Source: Billgrantia pellis (GTDB taxonomy: Bacteria; Pseudomonadota; Gammaproteobacteria; Pseudomonadales; Halomonadaceae). Taken from it: 64,000 nucleotides of DNA. The translations under genes were made by a program, and so were the position numbers. The DNA lies in the NCBI RefSeq assembly GCF_008297955.1, contig NZ_VTPY01000002.1, positions 1 through 64,000 of the forward strand. Reading direction: 5' to 3'. Below, piece after piece: positions 18,603 to 28,731 of this stretch. Position 1 is the stretch's first letter. Each line of letters starts with the position of its first letter. The notes under the pieces are model-generated. The model ran no database searches. It had not been told where the DNA came from and saw nothing but the letters and a program-made list of their open reading frames with translations.

Positions 18603-19909
18603 GCACTATGCGAATCGAGCTACACGGAAGCGAGCTCGCAGCGGCCACGGCCGCTGCAGCGCTCTCCTGGGTGGGACACCAAGTGCATTGGGTGCCCCAC
18701 GAGACGATGCGCTGGCCGGCTCTGCGAGCCGCCGACTGGCTGCGCCGCGAGCCGGATCTGCTGGCCCGCCTGGAGGATGGGCTGGAGCAGGGCACCCTGA
18801 CCGTGGCCAACGGTAAGGATATCGCACCGCAGCGAGTGGACATCCTCTGGCTGGCCCTGTCACCGGAACAGCGCGAAGAGGCGGGCGAGTTGGCGGCACG
18901 CGTTGCCGAGCGGCAGGAGGGGCCGCTGACGCTGATCAACAACTCGACGTTTCCCGTCGGCGAGACCGAGCGCCTGGAGGCGCGACTGAAGGACGGCGAT
19001 CGCCGAGCGGTGGCCCTCGTCGACATGATCGAGGAGGGGCGGGCATGGGCCAGCTTCACCCGACCGGGACGCTGGCTTCTCGGCTGCGACGACGAGGGTG
19101 CCGAGGCGCAGGTACGTGAACTTCTGCGTGCCTTTAATCGACGTCGCGATGTCATACAACTGATGCCCCGGCGAGCAGCCGAACTGACCAAGCTGGCCAC
19201 CATTGGTATGCTCGCCACCCGCATCAGCTACATGAACGAGATTGCCGGGCTCGCCGACAGCCTCGGCGTCGATGTCGAGTACGTGCGCCAGGGGATGGGG
19301 GCCGACTCGCGCATCGGCTACGAATATCTCTACCCCGGCTGCGGCTTCGGCGGCCCCCACTTCTCTCGCGACCTGATGCGCCTGGCGGATGTGCAAGAAG
19401 CCAGCGGGCGCCACTCGGCGCTCCTCGAGCAGGTGCTCGACATCAACGAGCAGAAGAAGGAAACATTGTTCCGCAAACTGTGGACTCACTTCCACGGTCA
19501 GCTCGAGGGTCGTACCCTGGCCATCTGGGGGGCGGCGTTCAAGCCAGGCTCCGCGCGCATCGATCATGCGCCGGTGCTGACCCTGCTCAGAGCGTTGTGG
19601 GCGCAAGGCGTGCACGTACGGCTGCACGACCCGGCCGCCACCCCGGCAGTGCGGGAAGAGGTTGGCGAGCATCCCTTGCTCACGTTGTTCGATGGCGATC
19701 CTTACGCTGCCTGCGATGGGGCCGATGCGCTGATGCTCGTGACCGAGTGGAAGCACTACTGGAACCCCGACTGGCCACGCCTGGCCGAACTGCTACGTGA
19801 GCGCCTGCTGCTTGACGGGCGTAACATCTACGATCCTTTCCATGTGGCTGGCTGGGGCCTCGTCTACCGCGGCATCGGTCGCCGCGCTGATCCACGCTCG
19901 ACGCGTTGA
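18599..19909 (+). CDS. Degenerate UDP-glucose 6-dehydrogenase-like protein
   Basis: The 436-aa protein aligns along its length with UDP-glucose/GDP-mannose dehydrogenases: NNSTFPVGET, the IEEGRAWASFTRPGRWLLG segment, the central helix LTKLATIGMLATRISYMNEIA, GFGGPHFSRDL and a C-terminal domain with WGAAFKPGSARIDHAP. Key positions differ. The catalytic cysteine of the GFGGSCFPKD motif is histidine (GFGGPHFSRD), the asparagine after the conserved lysine of the central helix is lost, and the N-terminal NAD glycine motif is replaced by HGSELAAATAA. The conserved lysine and final aspartate remain. Ordinary two-step oxidation to UDP-glucuronate therefore looks unlikely. A one-step, binding or regulatory role linked to GalU is inference. 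Confidence 0.8.
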   Translation: MSTMRIELHGSELAAATAAAALSWVGHQVHWVPHETMRWPALRAADWLRREPDLLARLEDGLEQGTLTVANGKDIAPQRVDILWLALSPEQREEAGELAARVAERQEGPLTLINNSTFPVGETERLEARLKDGDRRAVALVDMIEEGRAWASFTRPGRWLLGCDDEGAEAQVRELLRAFNRRRDVIQLMPRRAAELTKLATIGMLATRISYMNEIAGLADSLGVDVEYVRQGMGADSRIGYEYLYPGCGFGGPHFSRDLMRLADVQEASGRHSALLEQVLDINEQKKETLFRKLWTHFHGQLEGRTLAIWGAAFKPGSARIDHAPVLTLLRALWAQGVHVRLHDPAATPAVREEVGEHPLLTLFDGDPYAACDGADALMLVTEWKHYWNPDWPRLAELLRERLLLDGRNIYDPFHVAGWGLVYRGIGRRADPRSTR

Positions 19910-19921
19910 GGTCGTGGAGTG

Positions 19922-19972
19922 CGGCAGGTGCCTGATACGCTTACAATGCGTGGGCGCCCGCCGCACCTGCCG
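19922..19972 (+). repeat. Long inverted repeat upstream of the coiled-coil membrane gene
   Basis: CGGCAGGTGC (19922-19931) and GCACCTGCCG (19963-19972) are perfect 10-base arms around 31 bases that hold a smaller stem (ACGC/GCGT). It could be the end of the galU message or a leader structure for the next gene. Confidence 0.5.
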
Positions 19973-19986
19973 ACAAGGAGTTTGCC

Positions 19987-20880
19987 ATGCCTGAAGCGCG
20001 TTCCTCCGAGCGACGTCCCATCGTGCCCGACCCCGATTCCAGCCTGACCCGGTCGCGCCGTCACGCTTCACCGAGCCCCCGTCTGTGGCCGTTGAAGTTC
20101 GCGGTCCTGCTGTTGCTGGCGTCGCTGATCGTCGTGGTATGGCTCGGTTGGCACGAGCGGATGCGGCTCGAGGCCCAGGTGCAGCAGATTTCGTCGGCAA
20201 TGTCGAACGTGCATGCCCGCTTCGATGCCGAGGAGGGGCGCGGCGACCGCCTGGAGAACATCGAATCGCGACTCGCTTCCGTTGAGGATCACGCCGAATC
20301 CATGGTCGCCCGGCTGGCGAGCCAGGAGGTCGAAGTGCGCCAGGTTGTGGAACGTGACACCTCACGCTTCGAGGCGATCGACGAACGCCTCGACGATACC
20401 GTCGCGCGACTCGATACTCTGATCGAGGAGGCCGACACCCGCGACGCGTTGATCAGCGCCGTGCGAACCTCCTTGGACTCGCTTGAGCGGGCGGGCGTGG
20501 AGGGGCGCGAGGCGCTGGCGGAGCGGGTCGCTGCCCTGGATGCCGCCAATCAGCGCCAGACTGCCCGGCTCGAGGCGTTGCAGCAGCGCCAGGAGGAACT
20601 GGCCGAGGCGCTACAGGAAGCGGAGGCCGGGTTCGAGGCACGCCTGGCAACGTTGGGTGAGCGCATGCAGACGCGACATGACGAGCTGGGAACGCGTATA
20701 CAGGGTCTGTCGGAGGGCCTCGAGGGCATGTCCAGCGAGATGGAAGCACTGGCCGGACGAGAGGCAGGCGAGCAGACCGTCGGCCAGATCCAAGCGAGAC
20801 TGTCGTCCATGGAGACCGAGCTGCGTGAACTGCGCCAGGAGCAGCTGACGTTGAGTGCCGGCCTTGAGGCCTTGCAGTAG
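19987..20880 (+). CDS. Single-pass membrane coiled-coil protein of unknown function
   Basis: Not recognised as a named family. The 297-aa protein has a basic, proline-rich cytoplasmic N terminus (1-33), one transmembrane helix (about 36-54, LKFAVLLLLASLIVVVWLGW), then an almost continuous Glu/Arg/Ala/Leu coiled coil to the C terminus (RLENIESRLASVEDH; RLEALQQRQEELAEALQEAE). The topology predicts a periplasmic coil. An AAGGAG site precedes the ATG. It lies between the galU pair and tamA on the same strand, 64 bases before tamA, so a role in envelope organisation is plausible but only inferred. Confidence 0.8.
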   Translation: MPEARSSERRPIVPDPDSSLTRSRRHASPSPRLWPLKFAVLLLLASLIVVVWLGWHERMRLEAQVQQISSAMSNVHARFDAEEGRGDRLENIESRLASVEDHAESMVARLASQEVEVRQVVERDTSRFEAIDERLDDTVARLDTLIEEADTRDALISAVRTSLDSLERAGVEGREALAERVAALDAANQRQTARLEALQQRQEELAEALQEAEAGFEARLATLGERMQTRHDELGTRIQGLSEGLEGMSSEMEALAGREAGEQTVGQIQARLSSMETELRELRQEQLTLSAGLEALQ

Positions 20881-20944
20881 CGGACCGAGCATGAGATACG
20901 TCAGACATGGAGTCGAGTAAAGAAGTCGACGCAAGGGAAGGCGC

Positions 20945-22816
20945 ATGATTTCACGAATAGCGGTTCTCTGTCTGTGCTTCGGCATGGCACACGCCGCCAT
21001 GGCCCTGGAGGCGCGCATCGAGGGGCTGGAAGGGGATGTGGCGGATAACGTTCGCTACTACCTGAGTGATCTGGACGCCGCACAGTACGATCGTCGACGC
21101 CTGGAGGGCGAGGTGGTGCGTCGTGCCCGAGAGGCCATGCGCGTCTACGGCTACTATGAGCCGCGAGTGCGGCCACGGCTGGATGAGCGGGACCCGCCTC
21201 GTCATGTCGAGCTGGCGATCGACTCGGGGCCGCAGGTGATCGTCGAATTGGTGGACATTCGTCTCGCGGGCGATGCCGCCCGTGACACTCCCTTCGAGGA
21301 AGCGATAGACGCCTTTCCGTTGGACGAAGGGGACCCTCTGGTGCATGCCCCCTGGGATCGGCTGCGTGGACGCCTGGCCAGTCTTGCGCTGGAGCGCGGT
21401 TATTTCGATTGGTCCTTCACCGATCGGCGTATGGAAGTCCGGCCATTCGATGAGAGCGCGCGTCTCTACCTGGCGCTGGATAGCGGTCGTCGCTACGACT
21501 TCGGAGACGTAACGATCCGTGGTAGCCACATTGTCGAGGATCGCTTGCGCCGGTTGGCGCCGTTCGAGCCGGGCGAGCCGTATCTCGCCGGTCAGGTGGC
21601 GCTCTACGCCCAACGACTGGGTCAGACGAACTGGTTCAGCTCGGTCAGCGTGCGCCCCCGTCTGGATGCCCGTCGCGAGCTTGCACTCGCGCCACCCACC
21701 TTGGGCTGGTGGAACGAAGTCGGTACCCAGGGCGAGGCCATGCTGCCCCGCGACATGGCCGAGCGAGCACGACAGGCCGAACGACCACGCCTTTCCGCAG
21801 AAGCCTTGTCCGCCGTCACCGGCTTGCACGCCGCCGAGCGTCCCGTGATGCCGGTGGATGTCTCGGTGACGCCCGCCGATCGCCATCAATTCGAGACCGG
21901 CATCGGCTATGCCACCGATGTGGGACCGCGACTGCATTTTGGCTGGAACCAGCCTTGGGTCAACCGCTACGGGCACAGCCTGGAGCACGACTTCTTCATC
22001 TCGCAGCCGGATCAGCGTTTGACCGGCACCTATCTGATGCCGCTCGACGACCCGCTGCGTGACCAGTACCGGCTTCAGTATGGGCTTCGCCACCAGGACA
22101 ACGAGGATACGCGTACCAACGAGGCGACGGTGGAGTTCGCGCGACGCTGGGAATTCGATAACCTCTGGGTACAGACGCTGTTCGTGCGAGCCACCTATGA
22201 GGACTTCACTCAGGGGGGCGAAGCCGAGAAGGTCTTCATCTATTATCCCGGTGTCAGCTGGTCGCGCACGCGCACACGCAACCCGCGATTTCCCACATGG
22301 GGCGATCGCCAGCGCATCGCTTTCGAATATTCCAATGACGCCTGGGGATCTGACGCCGAGTTTTTGCGCATGACCGGCGATACCCAGTGGATTCGCATGT
22401 TCGGAGACGACCTCCGCTTCGTGACGCGCCTGGACCTTGGCGCCATCGAAACCAGCGATTTCTCCAAGATTCCCCCTTCGCTGCGGTTCTTCGCCGGTGG
22501 GGATCGCTCTGTGCGCGGCTATGGTTACGAGACCCTGGCTCCCCGCAATGAGGAGGGCCGGTTGCGTGGCGGCCAGCAGTTGCTGGCCGGCAGCGTCGAG
22601 CTGCAGCGTCGCATGGTCGGCGACTGGTGGGGAGCCGCCTTCGTCGATAGCGGCGACGCATTCGACGACTGGTGGCCGGAAACGTTGAACACCGGCGCCG
22701 GCCTGGGCGTCCGCTGGGTATCTCCCGTCGGTCCGGTACGCTTCGATATCGCTCATCCCTTCGACGACGAGGAGAATTCGTGGCGTCTTCACTTCGCCAT
22801 CGGTCCGGAGTTTTGA
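20945..22816 (+). CDS. tamA: Translocation and assembly module outer-membrane protein TamA
   Basis: BamA-superfamily outer-membrane protein, partner of TamB in envelope assembly and phospholipid traffic. The 623-aa precursor has a signal peptide (cleavage near AMA at 20), POTRA-type domains in the first roughly 250 residues (RREAMRVYGYYEPRV region; YDFGDVTIRGSHIVEDRL), and a C-terminal barrel with the lid-lock-like FFAGGDRSVRGYGYETL motif near 516 and the terminal PVGPVRFDIAHPF. AAGGGAAGGCGC lies just before the ATG. Its 3' end overlaps tamB. Confidence 0.93.
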   Translation: MISRIAVLCLCFGMAHAAMALEARIEGLEGDVADNVRYYLSDLDAAQYDRRRLEGEVVRRAREAMRVYGYYEPRVRPRLDERDPPRHVELAIDSGPQVIVELVDIRLAGDAARDTPFEEAIDAFPLDEGDPLVHAPWDRLRGRLASLALERGYFDWSFTDRRMEVRPFDESARLYLALDSGRRYDFGDVTIRGSHIVEDRLRRLAPFEPGEPYLAGQVALYAQRLGQTNWFSSVSVRPRLDARRELALAPPTLGWWNEVGTQGEAMLPRDMAERARQAERPRLSAEALSAVTGLHAAERPVMPVDVSVTPADRHQFETGIGYATDVGPRLHFGWNQPWVNRYGHSLEHDFFISQPDQRLTGTYLMPLDDPLRDQYRLQYGLRHQDNEDTRTNEATVEFARRWEFDNLWVQTLFVRATYEDFTQGGEAEKVFIYYPGVSWSRTRTRNPRFPTWGDRQRIAFEYSNDAWGSDAEFLRMTGDTQWIRMFGDDLRFVTRLDLGAIETSDFSKIPPSLRFFAGGDRSVRGYGYETLAPRNEEGRLRGGQQLLAGSVELQRRMVGDWWGAAFVDSGDAFDDWWPETLNTGAGLGVRWVSPVGPVRFDIAHPFDDEENSWRLHFAIGPEF

Positions 22817-25800
22817 GAGCTCGCCGGCTGTTCTGGTCACTGCTGCGGTTGGTCATCGTACTTTTCCTGCTGGCTCTCGGCGTCGTTGCGCTGATGCTCG
22901 GCCTGGCGCTGTCGCCTTGGGGAGCTGGGCTTCTGCTCGAGGAAGGGGCCAAGCGCGGCTTCTATGAGTTGGAACGCGTCGAAGGCGCGCCGCTGGATCG
23001 CCTCGTGCTGCATGGCTTTCGTCTCGAGGCCGGCGCTACTGCGGTGGCCGCCGACCGTATCGAGCTCGCCTGGGCGGAGGACTGCCTACTGCGCGGCCGG
23101 CTATGTCTCGATCGCCTGGCGCTGGAAGGAGGGCAGGTGCACTTGGCTGCCGGTGAAGCTGCCGTTGACGAGCCCACCGAGGAAGGCACCGGCGGCACTC
23201 GCTCGATTCAGCTGCCATTGCCGGTTGCGGTACGAGAGCTCGCTCTCGACGACATCGAGATGCGCTTGGCCGACGGCACGCATATCGCGCTCGACACGCT
23301 TCGTTCGGCTGCAGAGGCCGAACATTCCCAGCTTCGCCTGGGAGCGACGCGCGCCGAAGGGCTGCGGGTGGTCCTACCCGCCGCGACCAACGACGAGAAA
23401 CCGACGCCCACCCCCGATCCAAGCACGGAAGCAGCTGAAGAGAGCGCACCGCCGCCGGCTTCGACGCCTTCTTTCCGCTTTCCCATGGCAATCGAGGCGC
23501 CGCAGATCGAATTGAGTGATGTCGACGTGCGCTTGGCGGATGGGACAAGGATCGCCTGGGAGCGGCTCGATAGCGGGCTCGAAGCCGAGGAGGACGAGCT
23601 GACCCTGCTGCCGACGCGCTTCGTCGAACTGACGGTGGAGCTGCCAGCCGGCTCCGCCGGGTTGGCTCTGGAGCAGAGTACGGATGGTGCTGTGCTGAGC
23701 GAGGAGGCCCTAGCCGCCGTTGCCACCGTGACGCGGGGAAGCGATCCCGGCGAGCCGGAGGTGGCGCGACAGGAACGCGAGCGTTTGGCGCTACCCGAGG
23801 TGTCTCTTCCGCTGGCCGTCTCGGCGCCGGAGATACGCCTCGAGAGCATCGAGGTAAGCGGTCCCTTCGATTATTCGCTGCGTACAGTGACGCTGGCTCT
23901 CGAGGCGAGCGACCAGGTAGTGGAGATCGCCTCGCTCGACATCGCCAGTCTGGATGCCGATGCGAACCTGACAGCCCGAGTCGAGCTGCGTGACGATTAC
24001 CCGCTCGAGGCACGGCTAACGGCTGCGCTCTGGTTGCCGGAGATCATGCCTGAGCTCGCGGGGCAGCGACTCGATCTCAGACTCAATGGCAGCCTGGGCG
24101 AGCTGCACGCCGAGCTGAGTGCGCGAGGCCCGGTCGATGCCACGCTGAGCGCCCAGGCGGACGTGCTGGATCCGACCGTGCCGTTTACCGCCTCGGCGAG
24201 CAGTGAGCTGGTTCAGTGGCCATTGCCGATGCGCTCCATGACCGAGGGGGCCGAATCCGACGACGACACCCCTACCGACCCCTACGTCATCGAAGACCTC
24301 GAGCTGCGACTGGCGGGAAGCCTAGTGGATTATCGGGCGGCGCTGTCGATGCGTCTGGAAGGCCCCGAGATTCCTCTGGTGCGCGTCGCCCTGTCGGGCA
24401 GCGGTGACGTCGGGCACTTCGCCTGGACACCGCTATCGCTGAGCCTGGGCGACGCCTCGATCGTCAGCCGTGGCCGGATCGAGTGGCGGGATGGACTGGA
24501 TGTCGAGGCTACGGCACGACTCGACAACGTCGATCCGGGCCAGTTCACCGATGCCGTGGCGGGTCGGCTGAGCGGTAATGTGGACGTGTCCTTTATCCAG
24601 AATGACGAAGGCTGGCAGTTACGTTTGCCGCGGCTGGATATCGACGGCGAGCTACAGGATCTGCCGCTATCGCTCGAAGCGAGCCTGGCGGGCGACAGCG
24701 AGATGCAATGGCAGGTGGAGCGATTCGATTTCCGCCAGGGCGATAACCGTGTCACCGCCAGCGGGGCGATCTCCGAACAGCGCATGGACCTGAGCGGCGA
24801 GGTCCGCCTGCTCGAGCTGGACAGCTTACACGACGCGCTGAGCGGCAGGCTGACCGGGCGCTTCGGTACGGGGGGTAGCCCCGAGCGTCCGCGCCTGGAA
24901 CTCGATCTCGAGGGTCGCGGGCTGGCCTTCGCCGACAATCGTGCCGAAGCGCTGCGGTTGAGAGGCAACGTCCAGGGGATCGATGACCCCGTGCTGGATG
25001 TATCGCTCGAGGTTACCGGGCTCGGCGCCGGCGGTCAGCGCTTCCACGAGATGACGCTCGATCTCGAGGGCCGATTATCCTCGCATCGGGCCACACTGGA
25101 AGCCACGGCCGGTCATGACATGCCGTTGTCACGTGCCTTACTGGTGCTCGAAGGTGGGTTGTCGGACGATCGACAGCGCTATGAGGGGCGCATCACACCG
25201 CTCGAGGTGGACACGGAGTTTGGCGAGCTGCGTCTCGACGAACCGATCGTTTTCCGCGCCGATGTTGCCGCCGGCAATGCCCGGGTACAGCCGTTCTGTC
25301 TGCACCGCGAGCAGGGCGGGCGCATCTGCCTCGACGATACCCTCGAAGCGGGCGCACAACAGGGGCGGGGAGCATTGTCGGTGCAGGGCCTGCCGCTGGA
25401 TATTCTCGATCCATGGCTACCTCAGGACTGGCAGGCCAGTGGCACCACCGAAGCCGAGCTGCAGTTGCAGTGGCGGCAAGGAGGAAGCCAGTGGAGCGTG
25501 GCGGGTGACCTGAGCAGCGAACTGGATCTGGAAGGGCTGGATATCTACGGCCAGCCCTGGTCGATGCCGGATACCCGACTGAACGTGACGATTGACGCCA
25601 GCCAGGATCGCACGGCGATGAACCTCGATGTGGCGCTTGCCGATGCCGGCCGTCTCGAACTCGATATCGGCTTGAATGACCCCACCGGCCGCGGTGAGCT
25701 GGACGGTGCCTTGACCCTCGACGGCCTCGATCTGTCGCGCTATCGCACGCTGGCTTCCGGCCTGGATATGCTCGAGGGAATCGTCGCTGGGCGCGTCAGG

Positions 25801-27060
25801 ATCGACGGTACGCGTGACAATCCGCAGTTGGATGGGGCGCTCGAGCTGAACGGGCTGCGTGCCAGCGGTCTGGACGTTCCGCTGATCGTCGAGGACGGCC
25901 GCATTCGCATCGAACTCAACGGCGACTCCGCGCGGATCATGGGTTATGTCGCCAGTGATGAAGGGCGGCTGGTGATCGATGGCAATGCCGAGTGGCCTTC
26001 GCTCGATGAATGGCGCATCGAGGTCGACCTGGACGGCACGCGCCGCCCCCTGCTGGTCACACTGCCGCAATTCGGCCGCCTGCGCGTCGCCCCCGATATC
26101 GAGGTGCGCATCGATCCGCAACTGCTGAGCGTGCGTGGTGACGTGCAGGTGCCCTGGGCGAGGCTCGAACTCGGCGAGGCGCCGCCGGCGGCGGTAAGCC
26201 CTAGTCCCGACGAAGTCGTCATTACGCGGCGCGACGAGGAGCGCGCCAGGCGCAATGCGGCGCTTGACGACGCAGCAGGCAACGACGAAGCCGCCGCGGT
26301 GGCCCTGCGTGAAGCGGGGATGCGACTGGATGTGCTCATCAATCTCAACCTGGGTCCCGACATGCTGCTCGACACCCGAGGGCTGGAGACCGGGCTCACC
26401 GGAACGCTGGAGGTGCGTCAGCAGGATGGGCCGGTGCAGCTGTTCGGTGACGTCAACCTGACGGATGGCCGTTTCCGCGCCTTCGGCCAGGACCTGCTGA
26501 TTCGTCAAGGACAACTGCTGTTCAGCGGCGCGCCCGACCAGCCGCTGCTCGACTTCGAGGCCATTCGTAATCCCGACGTCACCGAGGACGGGGTGATCGC
26601 GGGACTGCGTGTCACCGGCTTTGCCGCCGAACCGACTCTTACGATTTTCTCGGAGCCGGCGATGGACGAGGCGAGAGCGCTCTCTTACCTGCTGCGGGGC
26701 CGAGCACCGAGGGACGGCGACGCCGATGGCGCCCTGACTTCGGCGCTGGTAGGCCTTACGCTGGGGCGCACCGGTGGCGCCGTGGGAGCGATCGGCCAAG
26801 CGTTCGGCATCGACGACCTGGCACTTGAGACAGCCGGGTCCGGCGACGAGAGCCAGGTCGTGGTCAGTGGCTACCTGACAGAGGATCTGCGCATCAGCTA
26901 TGGTGTCGGTATCTTCTCCCCGATCGCTGAGCTGACGTTGCGCTACACCCTGTGGCGCGACTTCTACGTACAGGCCGTTTCCGGCGCCGCTCAGGCCGTG
27001 GATCTGGTCTATATCTTCACTCGGCCGGGCAATCCGCCGCGGCTCGAGAGTGAGCCATGA
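22780..27060 (+). CDS. tamB: Translocation and assembly module inner-membrane protein TamB
   Basis: AsmA-like bridge protein from the inner membrane to TamA. It has an N-terminal transmembrane helix ([21 protein letters not shown]), a very long beta-rich periplasmic body with many short strands, and the C-terminal DUF490/TamB domain ([55 protein letters not shown]). I chose the GTG at 22780 (1,426 aa) since GAGGAG lies six bases upstream; a TTG at 22813 overlapping the tamA stop is an alternative. Either way it overlaps or abuts tamA, so the two are coupled. Confidence 0.92.
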   Translation: MASSLRHRSGVLRARRLFWSLLRLVIVLFLLALGVVALMLGLALSPWGAGLLLEEGAKRGFYELERVEGAPLDRLVLHGFRLEAGATAVAADRIELAWAEDCLLRGRLCLDRLALEGGQVHLAAGEAAVDEPTEEGTGGTRSIQLPLPVAVRELALDDIEMRLADGTHIALDTLRSAAEAEHSQLRLGATRAEGLRVVLPAATNDEKPTPTPDPSTEAAEESAPPPASTPSFRFPMAIEAPQIELSDVDVRLADGTRIAWERLDSGLEAEEDELTLLPTRFVELTVELPAGSAGLALEQSTDGAVLSEEALAAVATVTRGSDPGEPEVARQERERLALPEVSLPLAVSAPEIRLESIEVSGPFDYSLRTVTLALEASDQVVEIASLDIASLDADANLTARVELRDDYPLEARLTAALWLPEIMPELAGQRLDLRLNGSLGELHAELSARGPVDATLSAQADVLDPTVPFTASASSELVQWPLPMRSMTEGAESDDDTPTDPYVIEDLELRLAGSLVDYRAALSMRLEGPEIPLVRVALSGSGDVGHFAWTPLSLSLGDASIVSRGRIEWRDGLDVEATARLDNVDPGQFTDAVAGRLSGNVDVSFIQNDEGWQLRLPRLDIDGELQDLPLSLEASLAGDSEMQWQVERFDFRQGDNRVTASGAISEQRMDLSGEVRLLELDSLHDALSGRLTGRFGTGGSPERPRLELDLEGRGLAFADNRAEALRLRGNVQGIDDPVLDVSLEVTGLGAGGQRFHEMTLDLEGRLSSHRATLEATAGHDMPLSRALLVLEGGLSDDRQRYEGRITPLEVDTEFGELRLDEPIVFRADVAAGNARVQPFCLHREQGGRICLDDTLEAGAQQGRGALSVQGLPLDILDPWLPQDWQASGTTEAELQLQWRQGGSQWSVAGDLSSELDLEGLDIYGQPWSMPDTRLNVTIDASQDRTAMNLDVALADAGRLELDIGLNDPTGRGELDGALTLDGLDLSRYRTLASGLDMLEGIVAGRVRIDGTRDNPQLDGALELNGLRASGLDVPLIVEDGRIRIELNGDSARIMGYVASDEGRLVIDGNAEWPSLDEWRIEVDLDGTRRPLLVTLPQFGRLRVAPDIEVRIDPQLLSVRGDVQVPWARLELGEAPPAAVSPSPDEVVITRRDEERARRNAALDDAAGNDEAAAVALREAGMRLDVLINLNLGPDMLLDTRGLETGLTGTLEVRQQDGPVQLFGDVNLTDGRFRAFGQDLLIRQGQLLFSGAPDQPLLDFEAIRNPDVTEDGVIAGLRVTGFAAEPTLTIFSEPAMDEARALSYLLRGRAPRDGDADGALTSALVGLTLGRTGGAVGAIGQAFGIDDLALETAGSGDESQVVVSGYLTEDLRISYGVGIFSPIAELTLRYTLWRDFYVQAVSGAAQAVDLVYIFTRPGNPPRLESEP

Positions 27061-27088
27061 AACAGTGGGCCTTGAACAGGAGAGTGCC

Positions 27089-27703
27089 ATGATCCTCGAT
27101 CCCGCCGATGCTCTGCCTGGGCGCGATGAACCGATGCGCGTGTCCGGGATTCATGCCGTCAACGGTCGCTCGATGTTGCCGCCGTACCCGGCGGAGTACG
27201 AGGAACTCGTCTTGGGGCTGGGCTGCTTCTGGGGCGCCGAGCGACTCTTCTGGCAGTTGCCTGGGGTCCATGTGACTGCGGTGGGCTATGCGGGAGGCGT
27301 GACGCCCAATCCGACCTACGAGGAGACCTGTACCGGTCGTACGGGACATGCCGAGGTCGTCAAGGTCGTATTCGATCCGCGTGAGGTCGATGTCGAATGG
27401 CTACTGAGGGTCTTCTGGGAAGCCCACGATCCGACCCAGGGTATGCGCCAGGGCAACGATGTCGGAAGCCAGTACCGCTCGGCGATCTTCGCGACGCACA
27501 ACGACCAGTTGGTGACCGCGAAACGCAGCCGCGATGCCTACCAGTATTCGCTGGCCCAGGCCGGGCGCGGCAGGATTACCACGGAGATCGCGCCCCTCGC
27601 GGCGTTCTACCTTGCCGAGGAGTACCACCAGCAGTATCTGCACAAGAATCCCGGTGGCTACTGCGGGCTGCAGGGGACCGGGGTCAGCTGCCCGATCGGC
27701 TGA
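27089..27703 (+). CDS. msrA: Peptide methionine-S-sulfoxide reductase MsrA
   Basis: Repairs methionine-S-sulfoxide in oxidised proteins. The 204-aa protein has the catalytic GCFWGAE motif with C46, the GYAGG element and [15 protein letters not shown], plus [11 protein letters not shown] near the end and a C-terminal cysteine ([12 protein letters not shown]) that may act as the resolving residue. The ATG at 27089 is preceded by AGGAGAG. It follows tamB closely and converges on yheT, with a 20-base overlap of the two coding ends. Confidence 0.93.
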   Translation: MILDPADALPGRDEPMRVSGIHAVNGRSMLPPYPAEYEELVLGLGCFWGAERLFWQLPGVHVTAVGYAGGVTPNPTYEETCTGRTGHAEVVKVVFDPREVDVEWLLRVFWEAHDPTQGMRQGNDVGSQYRSAIFATHNDQLVTAKRSRDAYQYSLAQAGRGRITTEIAPLAAFYLAEEYHQQYLHKNPGGYCGLQGTGVSCPIG

Positions 27704-28724
27704 GGCGACGTCCCGCCGGCAAGCGCCAGGAGGCGTTCGAGACGGACCAAGCGCTCAGCTCGTGCGCCAGGCGCCGTGCCAGCCACGGCCGAAGACGCCC
27801 GTCTCGCCATTCCATGAAACCGACGTGACCGCCATGCCGGGCAATCTCGAGGCGCACCGCGTCGGAAGGTGGCGGCAGGTTGTCGAAGAGATTCGCCGGC
27901 ATGAAGGGATCGTCGTTGGCGTGCACGATCAGGGTAGGGAGTTCGATGCTGCCCAACAGATGACCGGCCGAGGCGCGTCGATAATAGTCGGCGGCGTTGC
28001 GAAACCCATGCAGGGGGGCGGTGACGAAGTCGTCATAGGCGCGCAGGCTGTCGAGCCGCATCAGAGCGGCGACGTCGAGCGCCAGCGGGAGCTCGTCGCG
28101 CATCAACCTGTCACGCACCTTGCACCTGAGCGCTTTGAGCAGATGACGTTCGTAGAGACGGGCGAACCCCCGGCTCAGGCTGTCGGCACTTGCGGCTAGA
28201 TCAAGCGGGGCACTGACGACGATGGCGCCGGCCAGATCGAGCCCATCGCCTCCCTGCTCGGCGACCAGCTTGAGCAGCATGTTGCCTCCCAGCGAAACGC
28301 CCGCCGCGACCTTGAGTGCCTTGGGGTAGCGGCGCGAAAGTTCAGCGAACAACCAGTAGGCGTCGGCGGTGTCACCGCTGTGGTAGGCCCGGGGCAAACG
28401 GTTGGGCTGGCTGCCGCAGCCGCGGAAATGCATCAGTACGGCGCGCCATCCCGATAGGCTGGCGGTAGCCAGCAGCCAACGGGCATAGGGGGAAGCGAAG
28501 GAACCCTCGAGTCCGTGGAACAGTACGAAGAGAGGGGCTTGTGGATCGTTCGGGGCGGGCTGTGCCCAGTTCAGTTCGACAAAGTCGCCGTCGGGGAGCT
28601 CGAGTATTTCAACGCTCCGCGACAGGCGCGGACGAGGCAGCATGCGTGGCAACAGCGTCTGGATGTGGGCGTTGGCAAGCCCACGGGGGGGAACGAAGTC
28701 GGCCCAATGTCGTGCTGCGCTCAT
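27684..28724 (-). CDS. yheT: YheT-family alpha/beta hydrolase
   Basis: Alpha/beta-fold hydrolase of 346 aa. The family start [19 protein letters not shown] is present, followed by the oxyanion region [10 protein letters not shown], the nucleophile motif GVSLGGN (about residue 147), the acid in HANDDPFMP and the histidine in [11 protein letters not shown]. Substrate unknown for the family, though some members are carboxylesterases. It is downstream of pepQ on the same strand with a 7-base gap and no obvious ribosome site of its own, suggesting coupled translation. Confidence 0.88.
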   Translation of the reverse strand: MSAARHWADFVPPRGLANAHIQTLLPRMLPRPRLSRSVEILELPDGDFVELNWAQPAPNDPQAPLFVLFHGLEGSFASPYARWLLATASLSGWRAVLMHFRGCGSQPNRLPRAYHSGDTADAYWLFAELSRRYPKALKVAAGVSLGGNMLLKLVAEQGGDGLDLAGAIVVSAPLDLAASADSLSRGFARLYERHLLKALRCKVRDRLMRDELPLALDVAALMRLDSLRAYDDFVTAPLHGFRNAADYYRRASAGHLLGSIELPTLIVHANDDPFMPANLFDNLPPPSDAVRLEIARHGGHVGFMEWRDGRLRPWLARRLAHELSAWSVSNASWRLPAGRRLSRSGS

Positions 28725-28731
28725 GTCGCCG

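Noticed and set aside
20951..22840. Long open frame (629 codons) on the reverse strand opposite tamA
   Set aside because: It is the antisense of a clearly recognisable gene in GC-rich DNA, with no domain and no ribosome site. Such shadows are expected at this base composition.
25417..27090. Reverse-strand open frame of 557 codons opposite tamB
   Set aside because: Antisense shadow of tamB; composition follows the complementary codons and no family is recognisable.
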